A stretch of DNA of 64,000 nucleotides, from contig CM045758.1 in NCBI GenBank assembly GCA_025200525.1, forward strand, positions 171,010,101 through 171,074,100, in the 5' to 3' direction. Every line of letters starts with the position of its first letter. Position 1 is the stretch's first letter. Positions 47,602-60,100 of the stretch are shown piece by piece. A model generated the notes under the pieces. It had not been told where the DNA came from and ran no database searches. It was given only the letters and a program-made list of their open reading frames with translations. Source of the DNA: Camellia lanceoleosa. Taxonomy: Eukaryota > Streptophyta > Magnoliopsida > Ericales > Theaceae. The position numbers and the translations under genes were made by a program.

Positions 47602-49278
47602 TTATCTCCACAAAAAGCCGGCAATGGTTGTCTTGGTTGGGATCAACCTTGGATTCTTCTTCCTAATTTCTTCAAAGAAGATTTGACAATAAATTAACCG
47701 CGCCCCATTGTCTACTAGGACTCGGTTTAACTGTATACCATCAAAGAAAGCCTTAATGTACAAAGGCTTGACATGTTGGGTCATGGAATTCGAGGAGTAT
47801 TCAAAAGGATATGAGAGGTTGATACTCACCTCCTCCTCGCTTTCGCACTCAACTTCCATAGGAATAGCCATTTCAGGAGCATCCTGAACCATGCTCACTT
47901 GTGATTCCTCACTAGAAACAGGAATTGGATCCATGTCTTGGTCCTCCTGATCCTCAGCCTGAAATTCATGAGGTAGTATATGTACCATGTTGACTGATAC
48001 AGGTGGGAATGAGCCAAACTGGATGGCTGGTTGTACCTTCTTCCCCTCTTGGCTACCTTGCTCAGTGTCTTCAACAGCGTCCTCCATGCTGCATTCTGGT
48101 ATTTCATTGATAACTGATCCCTTCGAAGGATCCTTCTCAACTAAGCTTTCAGTCAGAAATGTTTGTTCAGCCATGAAGGCTTCGAACATTTCTTCTGCCA
48201 TTTCCTTCTTTTGGCTCATGCCAATCTCTTCTTCTATTTCGCTATCACTTTCCATCAGAGCCTTCTCCAATCCTGCCAAACTGGACTTCTCTCTGGCCTT
48301 TAGTTCAGAATGAACTTGGGCCAATTGTTCTCTGCTACAAACCACTTTACTTTGTAGCGTCGGTTTTGGAACATGGTCTGACTTCGAAGCTTTCTTTTCT
48401 TCTGTCTTGTCATGTGAAGAACTCTCTTCACTTTCTTCGGATCTTCTTTGGTCTTGGGTGTACTGCTGAATCTTCCTTCTTTGTGATCTGGAAATAACCG
48501 GAACCATATTTGGTTCCTTTGTCTTTGGGTGTTTCAGCAATACCCAGTTATTAGGGACCACCGAAGGAGGTTTGACCATTCTGCCTGTAATTCCAACATC
48601 TCTCCTGGTAGGCAATTCCCTAGGTTTGTTTTGTATTACAAACCAATCTGGAACTCCAGACACCCAAGAGCTTACTGATTCAGATGTTGAACCACCCTTT
48701 TCCACCTTCGAAGCCATCTTCGAAACTGGCCGTTGAGGCAAGTGCTTGGTTCTGGTCTCATGTCCCGAGCTTGATTCTGGCCTTTGTTGGATATGGCCAT
48801 TTTCTGTTTTGTGTGATGTTGATCTGGGAGGCCAATCTCTGGCTTTAGTCCCATAACCTGAACTCTTCTCTAATCTTCTTTCAGAATGTTTGCTCTCCAT
48901 TCTATAGTAGTTAGGTGGACTAGACTCATACAAGGGCCTTTTGCCTTTAGCATTCATTCTATCAACTGCAGGCTTAACCACCACTGGTCGCTGCCTATCA
49001 CTAGCCGGGTACGGCCTTTTGTTGTAAGCGTTGGTTGTTCTAGGACGTCTCTGAACATCCTTATAGTATTGCTTCCCATCAATTGGAAGCCCCTTCAACC
49101 ATTTGTAGCTTAGTCTACACCTTGGACACATCCTTTGCATTACAGCTGCTTCCAAGGAATCGTCGTCCAGTATTTCTTCATCAGAATGTTCCTTCCGATG
49201 TGAGAGACTCTGTCCAACAACTGGTGAACTTCTGGTCTCTTTCTTGGCAGCTGTCTGGTTTGCAATATGCATTTGCAC
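47602..49278 (-). pseudogene. Gag C-terminus and aspartic protease region of Tat polyprotein
   Basis: A long frame (558 codons) rich in Glu, Ser, Lys and Pro, with CPRCRLSYKWLKGLP, then PDWFVIQNKPRELPTRRDV, and near the end NRVLVDNGARLIYCQ, which corresponds to the retroviral-type protease active site; Tat elements often have D-N-G instead of D-T/S-G. The reading then breaks at about 47602. The remainder to the reverse transcriptase (46788-47600) is frame-shifted but collinear. Confidence 0.8.
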
Positions 49279-49591
49279 ATTGACCTCTTCAGTTCTGCAA
49301 AGATAGATTCAAAGTTTGGAACAACCACATTAGCCGCGCTTTCTCCAACTTCGGAAGCGGGTTCTTGTCAATTCCATGGCTTTCTCTGTTTTGGTTGGGA
49401 ACTTGAGCTTCCTTTAGGATTTGCTCTTGGATCTGTCTCGAAAAACAATGCGGTTTTAGTTGAGTGAGACCAAGAATTATGCCATTCTGATACACTTTTC
49501 CTTTAAGTTCATCAAGAGAAGGCGGTTTACTCCTTTTGGTAACTTAAGAAAATTGGTACAAGCAAATGATCGAAAATGTCATCTGCTTTTG

Positions 49592-51256
49592 TTAAATCGA
49601 AGAATACTTTATGTGAAAGTCTTTCTTTTTAAACTGTTGGTCGATAGTCGTATCCTTATGAATTAATGCTTCACAGATTACAGGTTCTTTGCCCACAATC
49701 TCTGCCGCATCAATCTCATAATTGGGATCTCTGTAATATGTCTTATATGAAGCATTATTTCGATCTTGTTCTTCCTCTAGTAATGCTTCATATCGAGACA
49801 CCTTATAGGTTAATTCGACCAAATCCCTGAATTCAGTTGAGTCAAACTTCTTTCGAAGCCTGAACTCTAAACCGTTTTGAGCCAATCGCATTGTCGGCTC
49901 TGGAAGGATGACTCTTCATTTATTTCGAGCCCTTTTAAATCTTGCAATGAATTGAGTAGCCTTTCTTCAGGCCTTTGACTCAATCTTGCTAAATCTGCCA
50001 TGGATACCTCTGGCTCTGATTGGAAAAATTGGGTATGAAATGCCTCTTCCATCTGTTGCCAAGTTTGAATGGAGCCAGGTGTAAGGTTGATATACCATAC
50101 AAACGCTCCCCCAGTTAGAGAGTTTGGAAATAATCTCAATTTTATGTAGTCATGATTAGCGAATTCACCACCGGCGTGAATCTAGCAATATGCTCTCTTG
50201 TTGATTGATTTCAGTTCCATAGAATAGGGTGAAATCGGTATTCTAAACCCTCTTGGGTATTCATGTACCCTATCAACCCACTGGGTATGGTTTTACGTAT
50301 CTGAGTCTGGACCCCAGCCATTGGTCCACATATCTCCCTAACAATATCCAATTTGGTCCCTAGGGACCATATTTTGGGCTTCTTGAACCACTCTTGGAGG
50401 AGCAAACCACGGGGTTCGTGGACAAACTTGTGCTGTGGTCCTCTTGGTCCATACAATGGTACATTTGGGATAGTTGCCCTGTTGTGCGGAGTTCTTTGTT
50501 GGGGAATGGATAACCCTTTGAGAGCTCTGCTAAAGGACACATGAAAGGTGTTGGAATAGGTATTGTGTCCCTTCCATTTGTAGGCAAACCTTCCAACCCC
50601 CCGGGTATAAATTCAAATAAGGGATTATTATAACCCCTGGTGCCAGGTATGGCTTCGAACATGGGATTTGCCACCATTCTTATGCCAGTTTCTTGTACTT
50701 GGCCAGATCTACCAACTGGTGTGGCTTCATTGTTGAATATTGTGGTATTTTGGCCTACTACAGGCCTCGAAATGGGTTCATACCAAGACTGAGGCGATGG
50801 TCTTTCATAGTTTTGAGTACTAGTCTGACCATTAATTTGTCCATTAACTTGCATAGGCTGTTTTTCTCTAGCCAATCTTTGTTGATGAACATTTAAAATT
50901 TCCTCTGTATGTCTTGTATTTGTTGGTTGGTGGTTGTTCATTTGATCCAAAAAGGATTTTGCCCACCTTTCCATTGTGTTCATTAGCTGTTGTCCCATAG
51001 CATCTACCAAGCCATCCCATGGATTTGTTGGCTGAGAAGATGGAATGGTGGATGGTCCAATTCCTTGGTTTCGTCCAATATTATGAACATATGGTTCTTG
51101 TTTAGAAGTACTGGTCTGTTCGACCAAAGGTTCTGATAACATAGGAGTTTCCACAGGGTGTGTTACCACATTCTCCTCTGGATTAGGTATTTCTACCTCT
51201 CCTTCTACGCCTTCTTCCAAGCGTTCATTTTCTCCTTGTCGTCTTCGTCTAGCCAT
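49592..51256 (-). pseudogene. Gag of Tat element, frame-broken
   Basis: Start chosen at MARRRRQGENERLEEG (51256), just after the primer-binding site. The N-terminal part is acidic, then Pro/Asn/Gln-rich (to about 50540). After a frame change a middle segment is read at 50211-50540 (PKIWSLGTKLDIVREICGPM). The conserved gag core is in another frame at 49867-50139: GGAFVWYINLTPGSIQTWQQ, MEEAFHTQFFQSEPEVSMAD. The last part is 49592-49891. Gag would form the particle shell. Confidence 0.85.
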
Positions 51257-51264
51257 TTTAATTA

Positions 51265-51282
51265 GTCCCACTGGGCGTGCCA
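51265..51282 (-). promoter_or_regulatory. Primer-binding site of Tat element
   Basis: On the minus strand TGGCACGCCCAGTGGGAC begins 9 bases after the 5' LTR, the expected place and form (TGG start) for a tRNA primer site. I do not assign the tRNA. Confidence 0.65.
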
Positions 51283-51290
51283 AAAATATA

Positions 51291-52065
51291 TGTTGGCTTT
51301 TTGGCTTTTCGAAGGGTATATTTGTAAATGCGAGCGTGCCAGCAAGGATCAATCAGTCCTTACAGAAATTATAATAGCCAATCAACTATCAGGCGACTAT
51401 GTTTTAGTTCTTTCAGCCTCAATGAAGAGGACTTTTACTGGTGGCTTGACTTTAGGAGAAATTAGGAGAAATTAAGAGAAATAACAATTATTATGAAGAA
51501 CAATTGAAGTATTTCATTAACATAAATACTTACAATAGTCCAAACTCAGCCTCGAGGAGGTTTACAGCAACAGTCTACTTGAATCTACTTGAAACTACTC
51601 CTATGAATTGAAGTACAATGCAGGTATTTAAAGAACGAGTATTTAAAGTACAGGAAAGGTAAAAACTGGAAAGGAAAAATATGAAGTAAAAACTGGTTTA
51701 TATGATCCGAGTCAGGGCTCTTTTCGGGAACTTCCTTGCTATTTATACTTGTTAGAGATGACCTTGGTACTTGACCGTCGAACTGCTCCTCCATGATCGC
51801 TGATCATGTTACCTTAGAAATAGTTCCACTATGCCATCACTTGCAGTTGGACTTCCCTCCTGTTTTTGAATTTGAATATAGGTAACCGTTGAAGCCACGT
51901 CACCTTGTATCTCATTCCTGATCTAGTGCTACTCAGACCACTTGAGAACCAATATTTATTGCCACGTGTATGATTGAGATTTAAGATTAAAATCATCTTC
52001 CACTAATACCCTCATTCTGCCACGTGTCGAATTGTAATTGGCTTTTACAAAATATGTAGCCAACA
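51291..52065 (-). repeat. 5' LTR of Tat element
   Basis: 775 bp, inverted-end words TGTTGGC and GCCAACA. Flanked on the right by ATATC (52066-52070), matching 36853-36857. Confidence 0.93.
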
Positions 52066-54375
52066 ATATCAATACAAAGGATCCAAAACTCCTTTCAAAC
52101 ATTGATGTTGTGTTTGGTTTATGATTTTTGGTAGAAATTTTGAAAAGAAAAATAAATAGGTCTGTGAAATTAAATAAAATGTAGTTATATTCTATTCACA
52201 TTTCACTTATCTTTTTATTTTCTCATTCCAAATTCTATTCAAATCCAAGAATCAAACATAACATAAAGTTGGTACATATTTTCTATATTGAAAATTTTGA
52301 ATTAATATTATTTTTAAAATTGTGTACTACAACTTTTTATCACACATGTTTCTCCAAATAATAATGATTGAAATTTATTTTAGTAATCTCAAAGATTAGT
52401 TATAGAGTCAAAGAAAATGTGTGCTTCTTAAAGTTTTAAAGTAAAAATTTTATATTAGAATTTGTTCAAATCTAATTCTCTTAATATTTATAAATTTTTT
52501 ATTAATCGATAAAAAGTACCCTAAACATTAAGATTTTTTTTTTTTTAATGATATTGAGTTATTAAAATATGATGTATTATAGGCTCAAATGAAGAATTGT
52601 TAAAAAAAATCAACTCGAACTAGATTTTTTAGGTTAATTTTTAATATTTATTCCAATATTAGAACTCCAAACTAGCTCATACTGGTAATGAACCGATAAA
52701 GACAATTTTTAATGATTAGGTGAAGGTTATATAAATATTTAGTCAAGTAGCTTCTTGATCACTTCTAATATTTAGTCCAACACTACAAGTCAATTTTAAT
52801 CCATTTTCACGTGAGAATTATAACATACGATAATTTATAATTTTGAGTAGACAGATTTTTAGGCTTTACAAAATAATAATAATAAATTAGTATATTAACC
52901 AATGTAATTTACTACTATCATATGTTAAGTTAAAATTACAAAACTTATAAAATGAAATGTATTTATATTTTATCATAAATATAATTTTTGTAATTTGTTC
53001 TTTAATTATTATCAATTAAATTATGGCATGCAGTTTTTTTTTTATTAAGAACTTAGAATACACAATTAATGATGTCAAAATAAAAAATTTCTCTGATGTG
53101 TAACTCTAATAAAAATGAATAAATTTTAATTAATTATAAATTATTTTTACAAAATATTTTAAAACTATCGTTAAAAATCAACTATTAGTGACGTTTTTTA
53201 ATAGTATATAATAAAAAATATCATTAATTATCATAGAACCTATTAGATAATAAATTCACTTAATGACACTTACATGTAAGTCCTCCTATTATTTTTTCGT
53301 TAAGAATTCTTAACAAAATCAAATTGATGAATGGTTAAAAATGTATAATTATTTTATTATTTTTAATCATTAAAACACCTTTATTAAATTAATTCCCCCA
53401 TTTTATTTTTAATTGTGAATTTAATGATATAATTTTACTTTTTGTAAGATAATTCACAATGAGGATAAGAATTAGGCAACATAAGAAAAAGAAGAGGGCA
53501 AATTGACGTCAAACTCAATTCTCAGTAAGCACTATAAAAACATGTTAATCTCTTGTGGCCAGGAAGGAATTTCGGGGGGGAAAAAAAGAGCAACTTTTAA
53601 TACATATTATTTTCCTTTTGTTTTTATGATGTTTTAATTTTCTTTGTTAAGGTCAAGAGTGAAAGTCCAATGTTTTCTTTATGAACATTTTATGATTCAA
53701 TCATAGTTTTTAATGTCAGATTATTTTAATTGATTGATTTATTTATTTGAAAAAAGTTATATTATTCTGTATAATATATTGTTCTATTGTAGACTCCAGA
53801 CACGATAGAAGCTTGATATTTCATGCGAATCAAATAATTAAATTTTTATGGTGTAATCAATCAGTGAAAGTAATTAATTTTTTTGGAATTAATTTTTATA
53901 TGGAATAATCGTTTTTATCTTCCGATTGAAAATACCTTTTGTGTATGTTGCAATTGAGTTATATAAATTGAATCTAAAATATTTTAAATAAAGTATTGGT
54001 GGAGGATCCTTGATGCCTTAGCACCCTTTTATAATCACCTTATTTTATCTTGTAATTAATTATTTTTCTCAAATTATTCAACCATTTCAAAAATTCAAAA
54101 TCATATTTTTCTTTACTTTATTTGAGTGGTCGGTAATTATTTTGAACAAACTGGTCATTGTGGATTCGACCTCGGACTCATCGAGTTATATTACTTCGCG
54201 ACATCCTGCACTTGGGATTACAATATAAAAGTCGCAGCACAAATACTTGAACACATGAATTTTATTATTGATAATCTCATTGCTAATAATATTCACATTC
54301 CTTCTCAAGATTTATATCATTCAAATATTACATTTATGAAATTCTCACCTAATTAGATTACACCTAAACATAAGA

Positions 54376-54567
54376 ATAATGAGATACACTACTCCTTGTA
54401 CAATGAGATACACTACTTCTATATGCACAAATTAATACACTAATTAGTGTATCAATTGATGATACGACATAATTTAAGATATCTTTGGTATTTGTAATTT
54501 GTATAATGTGTCATAACTAGTGTTGGTATATTAGTTAATACACTAATTGGTGCATGTAGCACCACTC
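54376..54567. mobile_element. MITE-like inverted-repeat element, copy 2
   Basis: Related to 32822-32993; shares TTGGTGCATGTAGCACCAC at the right end and a loosely inverted left end (TATATGCACAAATTAATACA). Confidence 0.55.
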
Positions 54568-54827
54568 TAAGTAAAAGGCTTGACTTTGCCAAGAGCTATA
54601 CCAAAAATCTAGAAGTTCTAGCCTCCAAGTATTTTAATTGGGTTTTAAAATTTTACTTAAATTTAAATTAAATCTGGTTAACAGTTTTATTTGATATATG
54701 AATCATTTTAATGGACAAACTCACATTTAAATATAAATGTAAATAAAAGTCTTATTAATGACAAGGTGATAAATTTTAAAGTTACAAAATGATTTTAAAA
54801 TTTTGATAAAACGTTCAACTCTGTGCC

Positions 54828-55077
54828 CATTTGGAAACTGTGATTAAAAGTTGAGTTTCGTAGTTTGTCCGAAAAAGGTTAGATTGACTTTTTTTAACAT
54901 AAAAGTCATTTGGGAAGGTTCAAAAAAATTACTTGTGAAATTACAATTATATCATTTGGAAATTGTGGTTAAAAGTTGAGTTACGTAGTTTGTCCGAAAA
55001 AGGTTAGATTGACTTTTTTAACATAAAAGTCATTTGGGAAGGGTCAAAAAAGTTACTTGTGAAATTACAATTATACC
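54828..55077. repeat. 125-bp direct tandem duplication
   Basis: Two copies starting CATTTGGAAA at 54828 and 54953, each with GTAGTTTGTCCGAAAAAGGT and AAAGTCATTTGGGAAGG; few differences. Confidence 0.9.
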
Positions 55078-55524
55078 CTTCATGCTGTTCATGAGTGAAA
55101 ATGTAAATTTCCTAAATTGGGTTGGGATAATTTGATCATTTTATTATGATGTGATATTATAAACAAATATTAACCAAAAAAAGTTAAAAGTAACTTTTTA
55201 CCAACTTTATAAATCACTTTCTAAAAAATTCAAAAAGTTTGGTTAAAAACTAAAAGTCAATTTTTAATTATCTTCCGAAAACCCCTCTCTCCTTTTGATT
55301 TGAAAAATAAAAGAGGAAAATCATTTTGATACAAGTGAAATTTTTTGTATTATCACACTTTACTCATGAACAATTTTATTTTATTACTTTACTCATGATT
55401 TAGGATAAAATTTTATTTTATTACTTTACTCATAAACTATTAATTGGAACGATTAAAGCCTTAAATTATTAACTAGTAGTTCACTTTATCCTAAATCATG
55501 AACATAGCTAATATTTTTACAAAA

Positions 55525-55922
55525 GGGAATGGCTTCCCTCCACTCCAATTACAAATTGGGGATACTGTTGGGTCAGTGGGGGCCCACCACAGGTCCCGTT
55601 TCGATAATCTAAACCATTAATGTGTAAAACTCGTCGAGTACTATATGCTTGTAAAAAATTACATTGATTAAATATCGATAGTTTTGTGATCAAATCAGAT
55701 TTTTGTAAGCTATTTATTTTTCACTGTCTATTTTTTTCATACAAAACTAATTTAATTACATAGCTATCGATCTCTGATCAACATGATTTTTTACAGGCCT
55801 AGCATACTCAACGAGTTCTACACATTGGATAGTTTCGATTTTCAAAACGAGACTCATGATGGGTCCCCACGAACCCAATAGCATCCTTTAGTCCGTGATT
55901 AGACTCAAGGAAAGCCATTCCC
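55525..55922. mobile_element. Mutator-like MITE with long inverted arms
   Basis: 398 bp. Starts GGGAATGGCTTCC and ends GGAAAGCCATTCCC; the arms pair imperfectly over about 170 bp (left TGTGTAAAACTCGTCGAGTA, right copy inverted). Flanked by the 10-bp repeat TTTTACAAAA (55515-55524 and 55923-55932). Duplication length suggests the Mutator superfamily. Non-coding. Confidence 0.85.
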
Positions 55923-55932
55923 TTTTACAAAA

Positions 55933-57165
55933 TATCGTACTTTTCACCACACAAAAATATTTGAACATATGATTTGTTTAATTTAATTGTATTCAAAGAC
56001 AGTAATTTGTTACAATTATTTATGTTTTGTGTTTTATTGAATAATTTTCAAATAATTGGTTGTGTTTTGTTGCATGATACCTGTATCCTTACTACGGGGT
56101 AAAGCAAATCAATACATTCAATTAATCATGTTTGCGCTAGCATGTGTGATATTCCATCAAAATATTAACCTTGTTTGGGATCAAATGAATTAATGTTCAA
56201 ATTAATATATATATATATATATATATGAATTAATGTTAATAGTCTAAAAGAATAATTATTTAAATTGATAGTTCAAGAAGTAAAAGTAACACAAGCATAA
56301 TAATTTTAGAAAACGAAATGAAATTCATTTTAAATACGAGAGGAGAGGGTTTTTGAGAGTTTTTTTTTTTTTTAAAACCAAAAAATGAAAATAATTTGTC
56401 AAAATGACCTTTAAAAATGGCTTAACCACCCCCAACAAGCTACATTGGGCCACCAACCCTTCGGGATATCTAGGTCCTGATTAACATGTTTTTTTTTGGG
56501 GGGGGGGGGGGGGGCGCGGCGGCTACTCGTGAGATGTTTGGCAATTTGTTAAAATAACTAAAAAAATTAAAAAATCAATATATTTCTTTCTTTTTTTTTT
56601 TTTTTTTTTTTACATCTTTACGAAAACTATGAAAAAAATCACTAAAAAAACTAGTTCCAAATCGAACCCTCAGTGCCTGTTTGGCTGTGCCATAGCTTCT
56701 AGTGAACTGCTTTACTGTGATTTCAAAAGAGCAACAGAGATTTGCCTATCAAGAGCGCTTTTGAACCTTCAATTTTTCCACTAGTAAGTTCTTTAAGTAT
56801 GTAGCCAAACATATAATAAAGCACTTTTTAACAGCCAAAAAGTACTCCTAAGCTACCACACCGTACCACCAAACAAAACCATATAACAGTTAAAAGAGTT
56901 GGCAGCACAATATAATAACCAAACAATAAGTACAGAGAAACACTATTAACATTGAAAACAAATTTCTAAGATACACATGCTGAATCTGGAAGAGGGGGGT
57001 GGGGGATTGGAAGAACTGCTTTACATAATATGTCATAATGTAAAAGCTGATGGCACAAGAGGAATCCGAGCAAAGATTATAAGAATGGCAATAACCAACA
57101 GGCCATTATCTCTGTATAAAGCTAAGTATAAGAATCTTGTAAACAGCTAAACAATTTTTACCATT
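55933..57165. other. Intergenic DNA downstream of the MCA-like gene
   Basis: AT-rich, no gene. Contains a T9-G17 homopolymer junction (56489-56514), long T runs (56591-56611), a possible MITE (56670-56885), and near its right end the 3' UTR of the MCA-like gene; its polyadenylation site was not identified. Confidence 0.6.
56670..56885. mobile_element. Possible MITE with degenerate inverted ends
   Basis: GTGCCTGTTTGGCTGTGCCA on the left against an inverted, diverged copy ending CACCAAACAAAACCATA on the right; AGCACTTTTTAACAGCC lies near the right arm. No target duplication was confirmed. Confidence 0.4.
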
Positions 57166-60100
57166 TCACGATTCCATGTATTGAGAGGGTGGAGGGCTTA
57201 TCTTCGTCTTCTCAGGACCTGCAATGCAAGTTGGATTAATTTCACATATCACACACACAATCTATGAGAGAGTACTTACCAAACAGAAGAAACCTCCTAG
57301 AACCTCAAAGAAAAATAAGACAACTAGAAAGAATTAGATTTTTGAATTGTTGTTAAGTAGAGAATACATGCTGTCTCAATAAATTTAAGCTAAGCATTAT
57401 GCATAGTACATACCATAAGCCCCTCGAATCTCCACTTCTCGCCATTCTTGGACAAGGGCACAGCAACAGCACATCAAATGCGAGAGAAAATCATCGACAA
57501 ACCCTCCCTGCCGGAGAAGAAGATGATAAGATGTACAATATTTGTGGAAATTAAAACAACATTAAAACTGACTCTTTAACAATTACAAGTCTGGATATAT
57601 TAAGTTCCTTGATTTGATAAATAAATCCCTACCTTACGTACACATGGATTATGCATAGAAGACATTGAGATGAGACCCCAGATATGAATAGACTGTAACT
57701 AAAAATATGTAAGTTGAAAATTGGTGAAAAGTGTCTTTGTACCATCAGATTTAGTATGACCATTTCATTGGGAACCGAGTAAAAATTTCAATTCAATTTT
57801 CAAACCAAATGGTTAAAAGGAATCCAACACTACCATTTTTTTGTCAAATGCACATGGCATTGACTAAATCTTGGGCTGTAAACAAAGGCAACAATTAGCA
57901 GGAGCTAAATTGTAAAACAAGGGCACAGGATTAACTAGTGGATTGGAGGAGGCAACAGCTAGAATGCTATCCAGTTCCAATGGCTCATCTATGACACACA
58001 AAAATATATAGTGTTGAAGTAGGGCATAGAGTGGCTACCGTGATATTCAGCATCTTGCGAAGCTTCCGTCTAATGCAGCAAGTATAGCAACAGCATGACA
58101 ATATCAGAGAATAAGCCATTAAGTCATTGCATGCTTCTGCTGAAGCTGATGATTAGATACAACAAATTCCTGTGTAAGCTTTCCATATAGGATACAAAAT
58201 CATGAAGAAAAAAAAAATATTCAACAATGTTGCAGCCTATCAATTGAAGCAAAAGAATAAAGGAGGTCATTTTAGAAGGAAGAATTTATAGTCTGAATTC
58301 TAAAAAACTAGTACACGATTGTAATATCATCTCCACAAGCATACATGTGATATATCCTCTGTTGAAAGAAAAGTTGAAAATAAAAGACTCCAAATTGTGC
58401 CTTACTGGTCATTGCTACAATTGCAGTTAATACTGAAAGCAAAAATTTACAACTAGAATGCACTAATTACAGGAGATGGTTCTACAACTCTCACTCTCCA
58501 ATTATGTTGGTGCACAAGAAGATTTCATGATATAATATCCCATCATCCTCAAACAGAAGAAAATTGGCTACTTCAATTTCCTTTTGAGAGGTTTCCTTCC
58601 AAATAATCAGCTAGTAAGCCAATTAAGACAGCTCAAGCAATTTCATCACACAGACTGAATGATCCAGTTTTATAAACAATCAACGACAACTGAGGGCCCT
58701 CATGAATTTACCTAGTTACTTTTTTAGTAACTTGTGGCCTCCTAGTTATCTTGTTTCACTATTGCAAGATACCATAATGATAAAGTGTACTATGTATTCA
58801 TCATAGACAAAGTAAAATATCATGCACCATCTACCTTACATAATACTTAACAAATGAACACTCCATCTCATATTCACCAGCGAAAGCTCATCACTTGCAG
58901 TGTTTAGATTAGGCACGGGAATATTTGAGAATGAAAATAGTGTATGAACATTCATACTATAAACAGAAGCTCATTCATACATTTCATACAAATATATAAA
59001 TCTGCAAACATGTAAATTCAAAAATCTGGAGAATGCTCTTACAGTCTATACCTTCAAAGTTTTAAATAATACCAAAGAATCAACAATATGCAGTAAGAAA
59101 TACATACATATTAAAGTATCGACATTTAGTTGAAGTGAATGCTCTAATCCTTGTTAGATGTAATCAGAAGGTAATGAAGATTGATAAGAAGCCTTGAACA
59201 ATATGAGAGCCACTTACAGATGTGCCTGTTAGTTGCCACAGTAGCAATCTTTGAAAAAGTCCCACAAGGGCAAAAACAAGTTTTTATACCTGTACAGTAC
59301 AGACGAACTGCTCAGAATACATTTAAGTACAACAAAGATAATAACACCTCAATAACTTAAAGCAAAATATTAGTTGCACCAAACTTTTGGTGCAGTCATA
59401 GCAAAACAGAGCTTTACTTGAAAGGCAGGGCAGAAACAGCCCATAGAAGCTACATAGTTTTTGAACGGCTCCAACATTAAGTGCATGAAGAAGAACACAA
59501 GGAAGAAGAAGAAACCTTGCAAAGGGAGAATCTTTGCATCTTATAATTTGTAATTTGCAAAGGGTACCAGACCAATAAAGAATTGACTCAAAAAGGAAAA
59601 GAAAACACAAATAAGTAGAAATCCCCTTTACATCCTATGTCCTAATTATCAGTCTATGTAGAGGAAAGAGGAAGGCAAATAGAAGTTACTCCACAAGACT
59701 ACCTCTCTGCTCTAGAAAGGTAGAACATAGAAAACGAAACTGACTTCAAATTTATATCTGACAAGCCAATCAACACGTGTTCATTTAGAATATACACAAA
59801 ATAGGTTACTGTTCTGGCATCATACAGTTGAATAACAAGTGCTGTGATATAATCATATAACATACACAAAATAGGTTCAGAACAACAGCCGAGCAAATCT
59901 GAATGCCATTCATCATCCCAATTTGAACCTCTAGTAGACAGCAGATCACGTCTGGATGATACTGAGGAAGTGTTTCTGCAAAGAATTTAGACAGAAAATT
60001 CTCGTATCAGGCAACTGAGTTACAAATTCAAGCAATCTACTAGTTAAAATTTGTTGATGATTCAATGAATTACATGACAGAGTAAACACATTAACTGTTT

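Larger units (their letters stand above)
36858..52065 (-). mobile_element. Ty3/gypsy Tat-lineage retrotransposon with antisense extra genes (15.2 kb)
   Basis: LTRs at 36858-37627 and 51291-52065 begin TGTTGGC and end GCCAACA; perfect ATATC duplications lie at 36853-36857 and 52066-52070. Minus-strand order is PBS, gag, protease, reverse transcriptase, RNase H, second (archaeal-like) RNase H, integrase, polypurine tract. The dual RNase H is the known mark of the Tat lineage. Between integrase and the 3' LTR, about 6 kb holds two gene-like blocks on the plus strand. The element is structurally complete but every protein frame is broken. Confidence 0.93.
52071..55514. other. AT-rich intergenic DNA with a MITE copy and a direct duplication
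   Basis: No gene is recognised; the 76-codon frame at 54126-54356 has no family resemblance I know. It contains the second MITE copy (54376-54567) and a 125-bp direct duplication (54828-55077). Confidence 0.6.
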
